A DNA stretch of 64,000 bases, from positions 248,001 through 312,000 of the forward strand of contig NZ_JBGRUO010000004.1 of NCBI RefSeq assembly GCF_041537905.1. Reading direction: 5' to 3'. The position numbers were made by a program, and so were the translations under genes. The stretch comes from Ruegeria_C sp041537905. Its GTDB lineage: Bacteria; Pseudomonadota; Alphaproteobacteria; Rhodobacterales; Rhodobacteraceae. How positions within the stretch are numbered: the first letter of the stretch is position 1; each line of letters begins with the position of its first letter. Below are positions 35,187-44,634 of this stretch, one piece after another. The notes beneath the pieces were generated by a model. The model ran no database searches. It was not told the origin of the DNA and saw only the letters and a list, made by a program, of their open reading frames with translations.

Positions 35187-36491
35187 ATGAGCAATCAAAG
35201 TTTTGTCCGCACCGAAATGCTCCCGGAACAGGACCCGCCAGCCTCGACAGTTGGCGTGTTGGGATGGCTGCGCGAGAACCTTTTCTCGACCTGGATCAAT
35301 TCGATCCTGACCGTCGTCTCACTTGTGTTCGTCTACTACGTGCTATCGAACATCCTGTCCTGGACCTTCCTGTCGGTCTGGAATGCCAACTCGCTCACCG
35401 AGTGTCGCGAGATCATGATGGCGACATGGGGCACCACACATGGGCACGCCTGCTGGGCCGTGATCAACGAGCGGTGGCAGCAGATGCTGTTCGGCTTCTA
35501 TCCGCCCGAGCTCTACTGGCGTCCAATCCTGGCGCTTGTGCTGCTTCTCGTGGCACTGAGTCCGATTTTGTATGCCGAGAAGGTCTCGTCCAAACTGCTC
35601 TACCTGACAGCTGCCTATCCATTTCTGTTGGTCTGGCTGATGTGGGGCGGGTCAATCTGGGGTCCGCTTATGGCGGCTGCCGGGTTTGGCATCGGATACT
35701 TGGCATACCGGTTTCTGCTGCCCGTAGCAGGGGGCCTGACCGCGCTGATCGCTGCATTTCTACTGCCGGTGCTATGGTGGCTGTTCCTGGCTGGCCCGGT
35801 CGCAGGTGCAATCAATTCAGTTATCCCGATTGGAATCGCTTCGGTCGAAAGTCGGGAATTTGGCGGCTACATGCTGGCACTTCTGCTGGGCGTTGTTGCC
35901 ATTGGCTGTTCGCTGCCGCTGGGCATCGTGCTGGCGCTGGGCCGTCAATCGGACCTGCTGATTGTCAAATACCTCTGCGTGGGCTTCATCGAGTTCATCC
36001 GGGGCGTACCACTGATCACGCTCCTGTTCGTGGCCTCGCTGCTGTTGAACCTGTTCCTGCCGCCGGGCACGAATTTCGACATCATTCTGCGGGTGATGAT
36101 CATGATGACCCTGTTCTCGGCCGCCTATATGGCCGAGGTGATCCGGGGCGGCCTCGCCGCTTTGCCGCGTGGTCAGTATGAGGGGGCGGATTCGCTTGGC
36201 CTCAACTACTGGCAGGCACAGCGGCTGATCATCATGCCACAGGCTCTGAAGATCTCGATCCCCGGGATCGTGTCGACCTTTATCGGCATCTTCAAGGACA
36301 CCACGCTGGTATCGATCATCGGCCTGTTCGATGTGATCGGCCTGTCCAGTGCGATCCGTGCCGACACGGCCTGGAACGGCATCTACTGGGAACTCTTCGC
36401 CTTTATCGGCTTCCTGTTCTTCGTGGTCTGCTTCGGCATGTCCCGTTACTCCATGTATCTGGAGCGTAAGCTCCAAACCGGCCATCGTTAA
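35187..36491 (+). CDS. aapM: General L-amino acid ABC transporter permease AapM/BztC
   Basis: A 434-residue permease and partner of AapQ. The EAA loop reads RGQYEGADSLGLNYWQAQRL, followed by IMPQALKISIPGIVSTFIGI, the conserved C-terminal segment. The start at 35187 follows GGAGCGG within the end of aapQ; the intergenic distance is 1 base, so translation is coupled. An in-frame GTG at 35163 is less likely. Confidence 0.93.
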   Translation: MSNQSFVRTEMLPEQDPPASTVGVLGWLRENLFSTWINSILTVVSLVFVYYVLSNILSWTFLSVWNANSLTECREIMMATWGTTHGHACWAVINERWQQMLFGFYPPELYWRPILALVLLLVALSPILYAEKVSSKLLYLTAAYPFLLVWLMWGGSIWGPLMAAAGFGIGYLAYRFLLPVAGGLTALIAAFLLPVLWWLFLAGPVAGAINSVIPIGIASVESREFGGYMLALLLGVVAIGCSLPLGIVLALGRQSDLLIVKYLCVGFIEFIRGVPLITLLFVASLLLNLFLPPGTNFDIILRVMIMMTLFSAAYMAEVIRGGLAALPRGQYEGADSLGLNYWQAQRLIIMPQALKISIPGIVSTFIGIFKDTTLVSIIGLFDVIGLSSAIRADTAWNGIYWELFAFIGFLFFVVCFGMSRYSMYLERKLQTGHR

Positions 36492-36501
36492 GGAGGGCCC
36501 A

Positions 36502-37293
36502 ATGTCTGAACTTGCAATCGAACGCGAAATCGACCGCACCAAAATGCAGGTGAGCGACGAGGTCGCCATCGAAATCACCGGCATGAACAAGTGGTACGGG
36601 TCTTTCCATGTGCTGCGTGACATCAATCTGACCGTCAATCAGGGCGAGCGGATCGTGATCGCGGGGCCGTCGGGGTCCGGCAAATCCACCCTGATCCGCT
36701 GCCTGAACGCGCTGGAGGAACACCAGCAGGGCAAGATCGTGGTGGATGGCACGGAACTGTCCAACGACCTCAAGAACATCGACAAGATCCGCTCCGAGGT
36801 CGGGATGGTGTTCCAGCACTTCAACCTGTTCCCGCATCTGACCATTCTGGAAAACTGCACGCTGGCTCCGATCTGGGTGCGCAAGACGCCCCGCAAAGAG
36901 GCCGAAGAACGGGCGATGCACTTCCTGACGAAAGTGAAGATCCCCGAGCAGGCTGACAAGTATCCCGGCCAGCTTTCAGGCGGTCAGCAGCAGCGGGTGG
37001 CCATCGCGCGCTCGCTCTGCATGATGCCGCGGATCATGCTGTTTGATGAACCCACATCGGCGCTCGACCCGGAGATGATCAAAGAGGTGCTCGACACCAT
37101 GATCGAACTGGCCGAGGAAGGCATGACCATGCTGTGCGTGACTCATGAGATGGGCTTCGCCCGTCAGGTCGCCAACCGCGTGATCTTCATGGATGCGGGT
37201 CAGATCGTGGAACAGAACGAACCCGAAGAGTTCTTCAACAACCCGCAGAGTGAGCGGACCAAGCTGTTCCTGAGCCAGATCCTCGGGCACTGA
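36502..37293 (+). CDS. aapP: General L-amino acid ABC transporter ATPase
   Basis: A 263-residue ATPase. Walker A GPSGSGKST, Q-loop VFQHFNLF, signature LSGGQQQRVAIARSL, Walker B MLFDEPTSALDPE and H-loop CVTHEMGFA are all intact. ATG 36502 is preceded by AGGAGGG. It energises the AapQM pore. It is the last gene before a terminator. Confidence 0.95.
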   Translation: MSELAIEREIDRTKMQVSDEVAIEITGMNKWYGSFHVLRDINLTVNQGERIVIAGPSGSGKSTLIRCLNALEEHQQGKIVVDGTELSNDLKNIDKIRSEVGMVFQHFNLFPHLTILENCTLAPIWVRKTPRKEAEERAMHFLTKVKIPEQADKYPGQLSGGQQQRVAIARSLCMMPRIMLFDEPTSALDPEMIKEVLDTMIELAEEGMTMLCVTHEMGFARQVANRVIFMDAGQIVEQNEPEEFFNNPQSERTKLFLSQILGH

Positions 37294-37325
37294 GTTGGGG
37301 TAGACACTTCTTGAACGTAAGACGA

Positions 37326-37348
37326 GGCGGGGTTTGGCCCCGCCTTTT
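37326..37348. terminator. Terminator between aapP and sixA
   Basis: GGCGGGG (37326-37332) pairs with CCCCGCC (37338-37344) and is followed by TTTT. It lies between convergent genes and serves the aap operon. Confidence 0.8.
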
Positions 37349-37846
37349 CTATACCAGCAACTCGCGCGGGATGACGAAATCCAGAACTGTACCCTTCTGC
37401 CAGGTGACATCCGCCCATTCCTCCACCGGAAAGGCGATTACCGTGGTCGCGCAGGTGGGGTAGTCGAAGAACCGGTCATGGGGCGGCGAGGCCTTCACCA
37501 CTTGTTCCGCGAAATGCGAGATACCGGGATTGTGGCCCAACATCAAAACGCAGTGCCCGGTCGCCTGGTTCAACGCGTGCATCATCCCCTGCGCGTCGGT
37601 GTGGTAGAGGTCGCGGGTAAAGACCGTTTGTGTGGCGGTTAGCCCCATGCGGTCCCAGGTTTCACGCGTGCGGATCGAATCCGAGCTGAGCACCGCATCG
37701 GGCAGATAGTGCTTGTCGGACAGCCAGCCCCCTATCGCCTTTGCCGACGCGCGTCCGCGCTTGTTGAGAGGGCGCGAATGATCGTCAAGGGCGGGATGGT
37801 CCCAGCTGGATTTCGCATGGCGGGTCAGGATGAGCGTGCGTGTCAT
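37349..37846 (-). CDS. SixA-like histidine phosphatase
   Basis: A 165-residue RHG-type phosphatase. It begins MTRTLILTRHAKSSWDHPAL, with the phosphoacceptor His in RHA. SSDSIRTRETWD and LMLGHNPGISHFA supply the second Arg and His. SixA removes phosphate from phosphohistidine proteins, but small-molecule activity is equally possible. The start at 37846 overlaps the preceding ferredoxin-like gene by 4 bases; a longer frame upstream does not look like this family. Confidence 0.85.
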   Translation of the reverse strand: MTRTLILTRHAKSSWDHPALDDHSRPLNKRGRASAKAIGGWLSDKHYLPDAVLSSDSIRTRETWDRMGLTATQTVFTRDLYHTDAQGMMHALNQATGHCVLMLGHNPGISHFAEQVVKASPPHDRFFDYPTCATTVIAFPVEEWADVTWQKGTVLDFVIPRELLV

Positions 37847-38505
37847 GTGGGATGAAAAGCTCTCATATGCAGGGCGGATTGCGCGTCGGTGCGACCGGCT
37901 CCGGCGCTGACGGGGCAGGCGCGGCGTGCGGCGCATCCCTGGGTCATGCAGGCGGTGCCCGCCTCGGTGTCGAGAAAACCGTGACAGGCGGCCAGATCAT
38001 AGGGCGCTTGCGCGCTCAGAGCGCCTACCGGACAGGCGGTCGTGCAGGGTGCCTCGCAGGTCGTGCAGGGTGCGGTGGACGGAGGGGCAGGAAGCGGTAT
38101 TTCGTCGTCCAGATGCAGCGCGCCCCGGAACGAGATCATCAGCCCGACTGTATCATGCACCAACATCCCCACCGGGCTTTGCCAGCACCGCCCGGATTTC
38201 AGCGCCCAGTCTATGAATGGCTCATAAGGCGGCCCGCCGAAGGGAAAACTGCAAGCGACATCAAGCTGCCGCGCAAGCGCACCAACGACACGTTCTGACC
38301 AGCGGTCAACCGGATGCGGATCGCCGTCGCGATATTCTGTAGAGTTGGAGAAGACCCGCCAGAATGCAGGTCCCGCACCCAGCAGAACCAGTGTGCCCGT
38401 ACCATGCTCGGGCCCGTAGACCTGCCTCGGGTGGAAAGCCCCCATCACGATCAGGCCGTGCTCGGCGGCCAGTGCTTCGATCCGGTGCAGCGCGGGTTGG
38501 TCCAT
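37843..38505 (-). CDS. 4Fe-4S ferredoxin-domain protein, QueG-like
   Basis: A 220-residue protein. The N-terminal part has hallmarks of the QueG/reductive-dehalogenase-like fold (GAFHPRQVYGPEHGTGTLVL). A cysteine-rich C-terminal region (CTTCEAPCTTACPVGAL, then CMTQGCAARRACPV) suits one or two iron-sulfur clusters. It is shorter than true epoxyqueuosine reductase (about 350 residues) and lacks its full C-terminus, so that activity is not claimed. The start overlaps the argB stop (TGATG). Confidence 0.7.
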   Translation of the reverse strand: MDQPALHRIEALAAEHGLIVMGAFHPRQVYGPEHGTGTLVLLGAGPAFWRVFSNSTEYRDGDPHPVDRWSERVVGALARQLDVACSFPFGGPPYEPFIDWALKSGRCWQSPVGMLVHDTVGLMISFRGALHLDDEIPLPAPPSTAPCTTCEAPCTTACPVGALSAQAPYDLAACHGFLDTEAGTACMTQGCAARRACPVSAGAGRTDAQSALHMRAFHPT

Positions 38506-39368
38506 CAATCCGGTCGGATCAGCGATCCGGCGCCGTGCTCGGTAAACAGTTCGAGCAGCACCGCGTTAGGTGCGCGGCCGTCCAGAATGACCACCGCCCG
38601 CACGCCATTGTGCAGCGCGTCCAAAGCGGTTTCGGTTTTGGGGATCATGCCACCCGCGATGGTGCCCTCGCGGGTCATCTCGCGAATCTGGCCCGCTTTC
38701 AGCTCGGTCACCACTTCGCCAGCGGCGTTCTTCACGCCGGATACATCTGTCAGTAACAGCAGCCGGTCGGCCTTGAGCGCCGAAGCGACCGCCCCGGCCG
38801 CCGTGTCGCCATTGACGTTAAAGGTTTCGCCCTCGGGGCCCGATCCCAGCGGCGCAATCACCGGGATCACGTCATTGGCGAACAGATCGCTCAGCAGTTT
38901 CGGGTTCATCCTGGCGGGCGTTCCCACATAGCCCAGCGAGGCATCGGTCTGCTCGCATTGCATCAGATGCGCGTCCTTGCCCGACAGGCCCACGGCCGTG
39001 CCGCCCTGAGCGTTGATCGCCTGCACGATGCGCTTGTTGACCACACCGGAGAGCACCATCTCGACCACTTCGACCGTTGCCTCATCGGTGACGCGCTTGC
39101 CGTTCACGAACTCGGACTGAATCTCCAGCTTGTCCAGCATCGCGTTGATCATCGGTCCGCCGCCATGCACCACAACCGGGTTCACACCCACATGGCGCAG
39201 CAGCACCACGTCGCGCGCAAAGCTTTCCATCGCCTCGTCGCTGCCCATGGCGTTGCCGCCCAGCTTGATCACGACGATGGCCCCGTCATAGCGCTGCAGA
39301 TAGGGCAGAGCGCTGGACAGGGTGGCGGCGGTGGCAATCCAATCGCGGTTCATCTTCTGTTTCTTCAT
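38505..39368 (-). CDS. argB: Acetylglutamate kinase
   Basis: A 287-residue amino-acid kinase for the second step of arginine synthesis. Segments: VIKLGGNAMG (phosphate binding), VVVHGGGPMINAMLDKLEIQ (substrate), SGKDAHLM, NVNGDTAAGAVASALKADRL. The long form with an N-terminal helix suggests a hexameric, arginine-inhibited enzyme. AAAGGA lies upstream. It is embedded in the yidC-to-sixA operon. Confidence 0.97.
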   Translation of the reverse strand: MKKQKMNRDWIATAATLSSALPYLQRYDGAIVVIKLGGNAMGSDEAMESFARDVVLLRHVGVNPVVVHGGGPMINAMLDKLEIQSEFVNGKRVTDEATVEVVEMVLSGVVNKRIVQAINAQGGTAVGLSGKDAHLMQCEQTDASLGYVGTPARMNPKLLSDLFANDVIPVIAPLGSGPEGETFNVNGDTAAGAVASALKADRLLLLTDVSGVKNAAGEVVTELKAGQIREMTREGTIAGGMIPKTETALDALHNGVRAVVILDGRAPNAVLLELFTEHGAGSLIRPD

Positions 39369-39473
39369 GGTAATGGTCCTTTGACCCCCTGTTAGGAGGT
39401 TTCACCAAAACTGCCAAGACCGGATGGGACAAAACACGCCGCGCCACCGCAAAGGGCGGCGCGGCGCACGTGT

Positions 39474-40874
39474 TCAGCTCAGCGCGCGTTTCATCGCCGG
39501 GATGTTGCTCAGCACCAGCAGATCGAATGCAAGCACAGCCAACAGGGTCAACCCGACCAGCGGGAAGGCCATCGAGGTAAGCAACCCGATAAACACCGCG
39601 CCTTTCCAGAAGGGCAGTTCTGCTGGTGCCGGCGGCGCGGCCAGACGGCCTGCGCGCGAGGGGCGCCGCTTGACCCACATGACAATGCCCGAGACGCAGA
39701 TAAAGATCACCGAGAGGCAGAACGCCACGTTCAGCACAAAGTTCCAGGTGCCCATCAGCCCCATGTGAAATGGCACGCTGACGGCCATGCTCTTGCCCAT
39801 CAGCGAATAATCCTCGAACCGCACATCGGCGAGAATCTTGCCGGTATATTGGTCCACATGAATGGTGCGGTCCACCATCGGGTCGGTCGAATCCCCGCTC
39901 ATGCTGTCGCGGTTGAGGGTCCAGACACCCGTTTCACCACCGGGATAGGCAACACGGAACCGGTTTTCCATGCCCAGCGACAGGCCAAGCGCGACGACGG
40001 TATCGATGGTCACGGCAGCACCGGCGGGAACGCCATCTGCGCCCACATCAGAGCCGGAGGCGGGCATCGGTGTCTGTTCCAGCGCCCAGGGCACGTCGTT
40101 CTGATTACCGTGGTTCATGCTGGCATGGGTGTCATCAGAGAGCGGAACATTGTCCCACTTCTCGGCGGGAAAGCTGCTCCAGGCCTGCACCAGCATACCG
40201 CCCCAGACACCGGCCCAGGACAGGCCGGAGATCAGGAACACCACCAGCAGAAGCGATATCCAGAACCCGACCACCGCATGCAGCGATTTCCACAGCGCGC
40301 GGCCGCGTGCCTTGAGGTTCGGGACAAAGGCAGCAAGCGCATTGCCGCGCGGCCACCACAGATAGAGCCCGGTCAGCACCAGAACCAGCGCCAGCCCGGC
40401 GGCGATCTCGATCAGCCGATCGCCGGTATCGCCGATCAGCAGGGTCGAGTGGATGTTGTCGGCCAGATCGTACCATCCGGCACGGCGGTCCCAAGTTTCG
40501 ATCACCGTTCCCGTATAAGGATCGACCGCCACCATCAGTTGACCCGCATCGGTCTTGACCCGGAAAACGGTGGCCAGATCGTCCGCCTTGGGGCCGATCC
40601 ATTCCACGACGCGGCCCGGCACCTGTGCCAACGCGGTCTCAGCCTGTTCTGAGACGGCGAGCGCCTCACCCTGAACCGTGACCGCGATCTTCTCGCCATC
40701 GCGCCCGTCGAATTGGGTGATAAACATCATCATCAGGCCGGTCACCGCCAGCGTGATGAGGAAGGGGATCACAAATATCCCCGCGTAGAAGTGCCATCGC
40801 CATGCGGCGAAATAGAATTTTTGCGCAAGTGTGCCTTGGCCGCTTTCGGCCGTATTGGGGGTGTCCATCGCCAT
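39474..40874 (-). CDS. PepSY-associated membrane protein
   Basis: A 466-residue inner-membrane protein of the PepSY-TM family. TM1 (WRWHFYAGIFVIPFLITLAV) carries the family's WRxHxxxG signature. A PepSY-like periplasmic region follows (AGQLMVAVDPYTGTVIETWD), then LYLWWPRG and HAVVGFWISLLLVVFLISGL, with conserved His residues probably binding haem. The C-terminus is LLTSMAFPLVGLTLLAVLAF and beyond. Relatives are linked to siderophore-iron reduction or metal handling. The DUF2946 gene lies 70 bases upstream. Confidence 0.85.
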   Translation of the reverse strand: MAMDTPNTAESGQGTLAQKFYFAAWRWHFYAGIFVIPFLITLAVTGLMMMFITQFDGRDGEKIAVTVQGEALAVSEQAETALAQVPGRVVEWIGPKADDLATVFRVKTDAGQLMVAVDPYTGTVIETWDRRAGWYDLADNIHSTLLIGDTGDRLIEIAAGLALVLVLTGLYLWWPRGNALAAFVPNLKARGRALWKSLHAVVGFWISLLLVVFLISGLSWAGVWGGMLVQAWSSFPAEKWDNVPLSDDTHASMNHGNQNDVPWALEQTPMPASGSDVGADGVPAGAAVTIDTVVALGLSLGMENRFRVAYPGGETGVWTLNRDSMSGDSTDPMVDRTIHVDQYTGKILADVRFEDYSLMGKSMAVSVPFHMGLMGTWNFVLNVAFCLSVIFICVSGIVMWVKRRPSRAGRLAAPPAPAELPFWKGAVFIGLLTSMAFPLVGLTLLAVLAFDLLVLSNIPAMKRALS

Positions 40875-40944
40875 GTCTCTTTCGATATCAAACGGCCCGC
40901 ATCACCGTGCGGTGCGGGGCTTTCAGAAGGTTTCGTTTCGGATA

Positions 40945-41304
40945 TCAGAGAAAGCGGGGCGGCCCCCTGGCATCGTAGCGCGCGTAGAATCCGGCGCTGC
41001 GATGGGTGAAATCGGCGTGGCTCCAACGCTCGGTCTGCGTTGAGGCCAGCAGAAGCACCGGACGGGTGTCCGGCAACAGTTCGGCGGAGTGCAGCGCGCC
41101 ATAGGCGCAGGGCATCCGTTCGTCGGTCTCGTCATGCAGCGGGTCGCTATCGTCGAGATCAACCCAGCGCTCGACCGTCCCGTCACCGACGCACAGCACC
41201 AGCAACATCTTGTCGCCACTGCCCGCAGGCATCCAGCCCTGCGGAATGAAGCTGCTCAGCGCGAGCGCGATCAGGGTCAGGCATATGACCAGCCGCAGCT
41301 TCAT
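40945..41304 (-). CDS. DUF2946-like exported protein
   Basis: A 119-residue protein with an N-terminal signal segment (MKLRLVICLTLIALALSSFI). The DUF2946 pattern is visible: PQGWMPAGSGDKMLLVLCVG and the later MPCAYGALHSA, with Cys and Met residues suited to metal binding. The ATG at 41304 overlaps the engB stop by 4 bases. DUF2946 genes often accompany copper or TonB-related genes; here the partner is the PepSY protein. The function is unproven. Confidence 0.7.
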   Translation of the reverse strand: MKLRLVICLTLIALALSSFIPQGWMPAGSGDKMLLVLCVGDGTVERWVDLDDSDPLHDETDERMPCAYGALHSAELLPDTRPVLLLASTQTERWSHADFTHRSAGFYARYDARGPPRFL

Positions 41305-41954
41305 TCCAGCGTGGCGATGATCGACCGCAGAACCGGAATGCCATCGCCCTTTTCGGACGAGGTCAAAACGATTTCCGGGTAGGCGGCAGGGTGTTTCGCC
41401 AGGGCGGCGCGGACTTGGTCCAGCACGCGTTCGCGTTCCTTTGCCTTGACCTTGTCGGCCTTGGTCAGCACGCATTGAAAGGTCACGGCACTGGTATCCA
41501 GCAGCTTCATGATCTCGGCATCGACCGGTTTGACGCCATGGCGCGCATCGATCAGCACAAAAGCGCGGCGCAGGGTCTGGCGACCGCTGAGATATTGTTT
41601 CAGCAGGCGCTGCCACTTCTCGACCACCGGCAGCGGTGCATTGGCATAGCCATAGCCCGGGAGGTCCACGAGATAGAGGTCCGGCCCTTGCGTGAAAAAG
41701 TTGATCTCTTGCGTGCGGCCCGGGGTGTTCGAGGCGCGCGCCAGCCCCTTGGTGCCGGTCAGCGCGTTGATCAGGCTGGACTTGCCCACATTCGAGCGCC
41801 CGGCAAAACAGACCTCGATCCGGTTGGCGGGCGGCAGACCGGACATTGCAACCACGCCTTTCACGAATTCCGATTCGCCAGCGAACAGCTTGCGCCCACG
41901 CTCCTGCGTCTGCGGGTCCGGCTCATCCGCCAAGGGGAAGGGAAGCGAGTTCAT
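41301..41954 (-). CDS. engB: Ribosome biogenesis GTPase EngB/YsxC
   Basis: A 217-residue P-loop GTPase. G1 is GRSNVGKSSLINAL, G3 VDLPGYGYANAP, G4 LTKADKVK, and G5 follows near VLTSSEKGDG. It is needed for assembly of the 50S subunit. It overlaps the MOSC gene and DUF2946 by 4 bases each. Confidence 0.95.
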   Translation of the reverse strand: MNSLPFPLADEPDPQTQERGRKLFAGESEFVKGVVAMSGLPPANRIEVCFAGRSNVGKSSLINALTGTKGLARASNTPGRTQEINFFTQGPDLYLVDLPGYGYANAPLPVVEKWQRLLKQYLSGRQTLRRAFVLIDARHGVKPVDAEIMKLLDTSAVTFQCVLTKADKVKAKERERVLDQVRAALAKHPAAYPEIVLTSSEKGDGIPVLRSIIATLE

Positions 41955-42691
41955 AGCAGCTCCAACCTGTCGCCGACGCGCACCTGCCCGCCCTGGATGA
42001 CTTCGGCTTTGACGCTGAAGTCCTTGTGGCCCCAGTTCTGTTCCAGTGCGCCCAGCGTATCGGCGTCGCGCTGGCCGGTCTCGGGGTTAGCCGTTGTGGC
42101 CAGACACCGCGTTGTGCGTTCGCGCACCTGCAGGATCGCTTCGCCGATTTTGACCTGCTTGCCGATCCAGTCGAACTCGGCCCAGTCGGGAAATCCATCG
42201 AACCAGATATTGCCGCGCCAGCGGTGGATCGACAGATTCCGGCCCAGCTTTTGTTCCACCGCGCGGTGGGTCGCCATGTTGCACAACGTAAGAGAGGGCC
42301 AACTGCTGTCGGTCATGCCAACGCCGGGCACCCGGATGATGCGGGCAGGCGCGGCGCGGCCCTCGGGCATCAGCGGTCTCACCCAGTCCAGAAACGGGGC
42401 CTCGTCGGTTTCGGGGTCAAAGCGCAGGTCGGGCCGGTCGGGATGCATCAGGACCAGCCTGTCGCCCTCTGTACGGGCCGAGATCGCCATCAATTGTGGT
42501 GACCCGGCGGCGCGAGTGAAATTCCCGCATTTGACCCATTCGGTGCTGTCGACTTTGGCGGCCTCATGGGCAACCGCCCAAACACGGTCGCCGGGCAGAC
42601 ATTGCCCGGCGATCAGAGCCACCTCATCCAAAGCCTCGCGGCCATGCGCCTTGATCGGGTGCCGCCAGAGGCTTTGGATTGTTGCCGTCAC
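41951..42691 (-). CDS. MOSC-domain protein
   Basis: A 246-residue protein with a MOSC N-terminal beta-barrel region (IQSLWRHPIKAHGREALDEV) and a MOSC domain carrying the conserved Cys in RTTRCLATTANPETGQRD. MOSC proteins bind molybdenum cofactor and transfer sulfur or reduce N-hydroxylated compounds. It is coupled on both sides (yidC and engB) by ATGA overlaps. Confidence 0.88.
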   Translation of the reverse strand: MTATIQSLWRHPIKAHGREALDEVALIAGQCLPGDRVWAVAHEAAKVDSTEWVKCGNFTRAAGSPQLMAISARTEGDRLVLMHPDRPDLRFDPETDEAPFLDWVRPLMPEGRAAPARIIRVPGVGMTDSSWPSLTLCNMATHRAVEQKLGRNLSIHRWRGNIWFDGFPDWAEFDWIGKQVKIGEAILQVRERTTRCLATTANPETGQRDADTLGALEQNWGHKDFSVKAEVIQGGQVRVGDRLELL

Positions 42692-44508
42692 TTCTCGTCA
42701 GCCTTGGGTTTGCGTTTGAAGCCGGATTTGATGTTGCCAAACACATCCGGTTTGTAGCCCTGGCTGCGCATGATCGCGTATTGCTGGGTGAAAGTGATGG
42801 TGTTGTTGGCGATCCAGTAAACCACCAGCCCGCTGGCAAAGCTGCCCAGCATGAACATGAACACCCAAGGCATCCAGGCAAAGATCATCGCCTGCGTGGG
42901 ATCGGTGGGCGCCGGGTTCAGCTTCTGCTGCAGCCACATGGAAATACCCAGGAGCAGTGGCAGGATACCGATGAAGATCAGCGCCATGATCGTGTCTGGT
43001 TGCGGCCCGGCCCAAGGCAGCCAGCCAAAGAAGTTGTAGATCGAGGTCGGATCCGGCGCGCTCAGGTCGCGGAACGGGCCGAACCAGGGGGCCTGCCGCA
43101 ATTCGATGGTGACGAAGATCACCTTGTAGAGCGAGAAGAAGATCGGGATCTGCATCAGGATCGGCAGACAGCCCGCCGCCGGGTTCACCTTTTCCTTCTT
43201 GTAGAGCTCCATCATGCCCTGCTGCATCTTCTGGCGGTCATCGCCAGCAGCCTCTTTCAGGGCCTCCATCTGCGGCTGCAATTCCTTCATCTTGGCCATC
43301 GAGACGTAGGATTTGTAGGCCAGCGGGAACAGGATCGCCTTGATGATCAGGGTCAGGCCGATGATCGACCAGCCCATGTTGCCGATCAGAGCGTTGATGT
43401 TGTGCAGCAGCCAGAAGATCGGCTTGGTCAGGAAAAAGAACCAGCCCCAGTCAATGCTGTCGATGAATTTCAGCACGCCTTCGCGCTGATATTCGCGGAT
43501 GGTTTCCCATTCCTTGGCACCGGCAAAAAGCTGGGTCTGCACTTCGGCGGTCTCGCCCGGAGCCACGGTCAGTGTCGGCAGCACGGTTTCGGTCTGATAG
43601 ATCTTGCGGCGGTCGTCATATTTGGCGGCGGCCTTGAACGCGCTGCCTGGTTCCGGGATCAGCGTCGTCATCCAGTAGTGATCGGTAAAGCCGATCCAGC
43701 CATCCTGCTGAACCTGGAACACCTCGGCTTGCGCGCGTTCATTCGGTTCGACCGGAAAATCGCGCATGTCGGAATAGTCGATCTCAGCCAGGCTGCCATC
43801 AGCCATGCCGATGGCACCCTCATGCAGGATGAAGAAATTCTTGAGCCCGGGCAGGTCCGCGTCCTCACCCGTGCCGTGACGTGCGAGGACGCCATAGGGG
43901 GCCAGCTTGACCTCGGCACCGGTGGTGTTTTCGACCGATTGCGTGACGGTGAACATATAGTTGTCATCAATCGCGATGGTGCGTTTGAAGGTCAGGCCAT
44001 TGCCATTGTCCCAGCTCAGGGTGATCGGGCTGTCGGGGCTCAGCACCTCGCCCTCGGCAAGCTGCCAGTCTGTGGCCGCGCCCGGAACCTGATCGGCGGC
44101 AAGGCCAGCGCCCGGGGCCCAGCCATAAAGCGCGTAATAGGCCGATTCCGAGCCGGAAGGGGACAGCAGCTCGACGACATCCGCATCGGGTTGCAGCGAG
44201 ACACGGTAGTCTTTCAGCGACAGCTCATCGATCCGGCCCCCCTTGAGCGAGACCGAGCCGGACAGGCGCGGGGTGTCGATGTCGATTCGAGGGGCCTCGG
44301 GCGATTCAGGTTCGGCCACAACCTCGGTGTTGATCGCGCCGGTATCTGCGGCGGTCGGTGCGGCCGCAACGTCGCTTTCCGGGGCGCTGAGAGTCGTCTC
44401 TTCGGTTGGGGCGGTCTGCTCGGGGGGCGGAAACACCACGAGCCAGACGAGGATCACCAGAAAACTGAGCGCCGTTGCGAGAATGAGGTTCTTGTTCTGA
44501 TCGTCCAT
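42688..44508 (-). CDS. yidC: Membrane protein insertase YidC
   Basis: A 606-residue insertase. TM1 is at residues 5-30 (NLILATALSFLVILVWLVVF), followed by a large periplasmic beta-sandwich domain and the five-span core (IIGLTLIIKAILFPLAYKSY; GCLPILMQIPIFFSLYKVIF). The basic tail is KRKPKADEK. The start at 44508 begins with MDDQNKN, as in close relatives; a longer frame upstream lacks support. It is first gene of a long coupled operon. Confidence 0.96.
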   Translation of the reverse strand: MDDQNKNLILATALSFLVILVWLVVFPPPEQTAPTEETTLSAPESDVAAAPTAADTGAINTEVVAEPESPEAPRIDIDTPRLSGSVSLKGGRIDELSLKDYRVSLQPDADVVELLSPSGSESAYYALYGWAPGAGLAADQVPGAATDWQLAEGEVLSPDSPITLSWDNGNGLTFKRTIAIDDNYMFTVTQSVENTTGAEVKLAPYGVLARHGTGEDADLPGLKNFFILHEGAIGMADGSLAEIDYSDMRDFPVEPNERAQAEVFQVQQDGWIGFTDHYWMTTLIPEPGSAFKAAAKYDDRRKIYQTETVLPTLTVAPGETAEVQTQLFAGAKEWETIREYQREGVLKFIDSIDWGWFFFLTKPIFWLLHNINALIGNMGWSIIGLTLIIKAILFPLAYKSYVSMAKMKELQPQMEALKEAAGDDRQKMQQGMMELYKKEKVNPAAGCLPILMQIPIFFSLYKVIFVTIELRQAPWFGPFRDLSAPDPTSIYNFFGWLPWAGPQPDTIMALIFIGILPLLLGISMWLQQKLNPAPTDPTQAMIFAWMPWVFMFMLGSFASGLVVYWIANNTITFTQQYAIMRSQGYKPDVFGNIKSGFKRKPKADEK

Positions 44509-44634
44509 CGGGGACCGCCACCATATGCAGGAAAAGTCACCGGTGGGTTCAACAGAGTGCAGCACCAAAGGTCAAGCGGAATCGCCCGGAAACCGCGGTC
44601 TGCGCGGTCAAATCGCAACGGCAGATCGGTCGGG

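Noticed and set aside
37843..38505. Epoxyqueuosine reductase QueG
   Set aside because: The protein is only 220 residues, against about 350 for QueG, and lacks the C-terminal HEAT-like region; only the ferredoxin-like part is supported.
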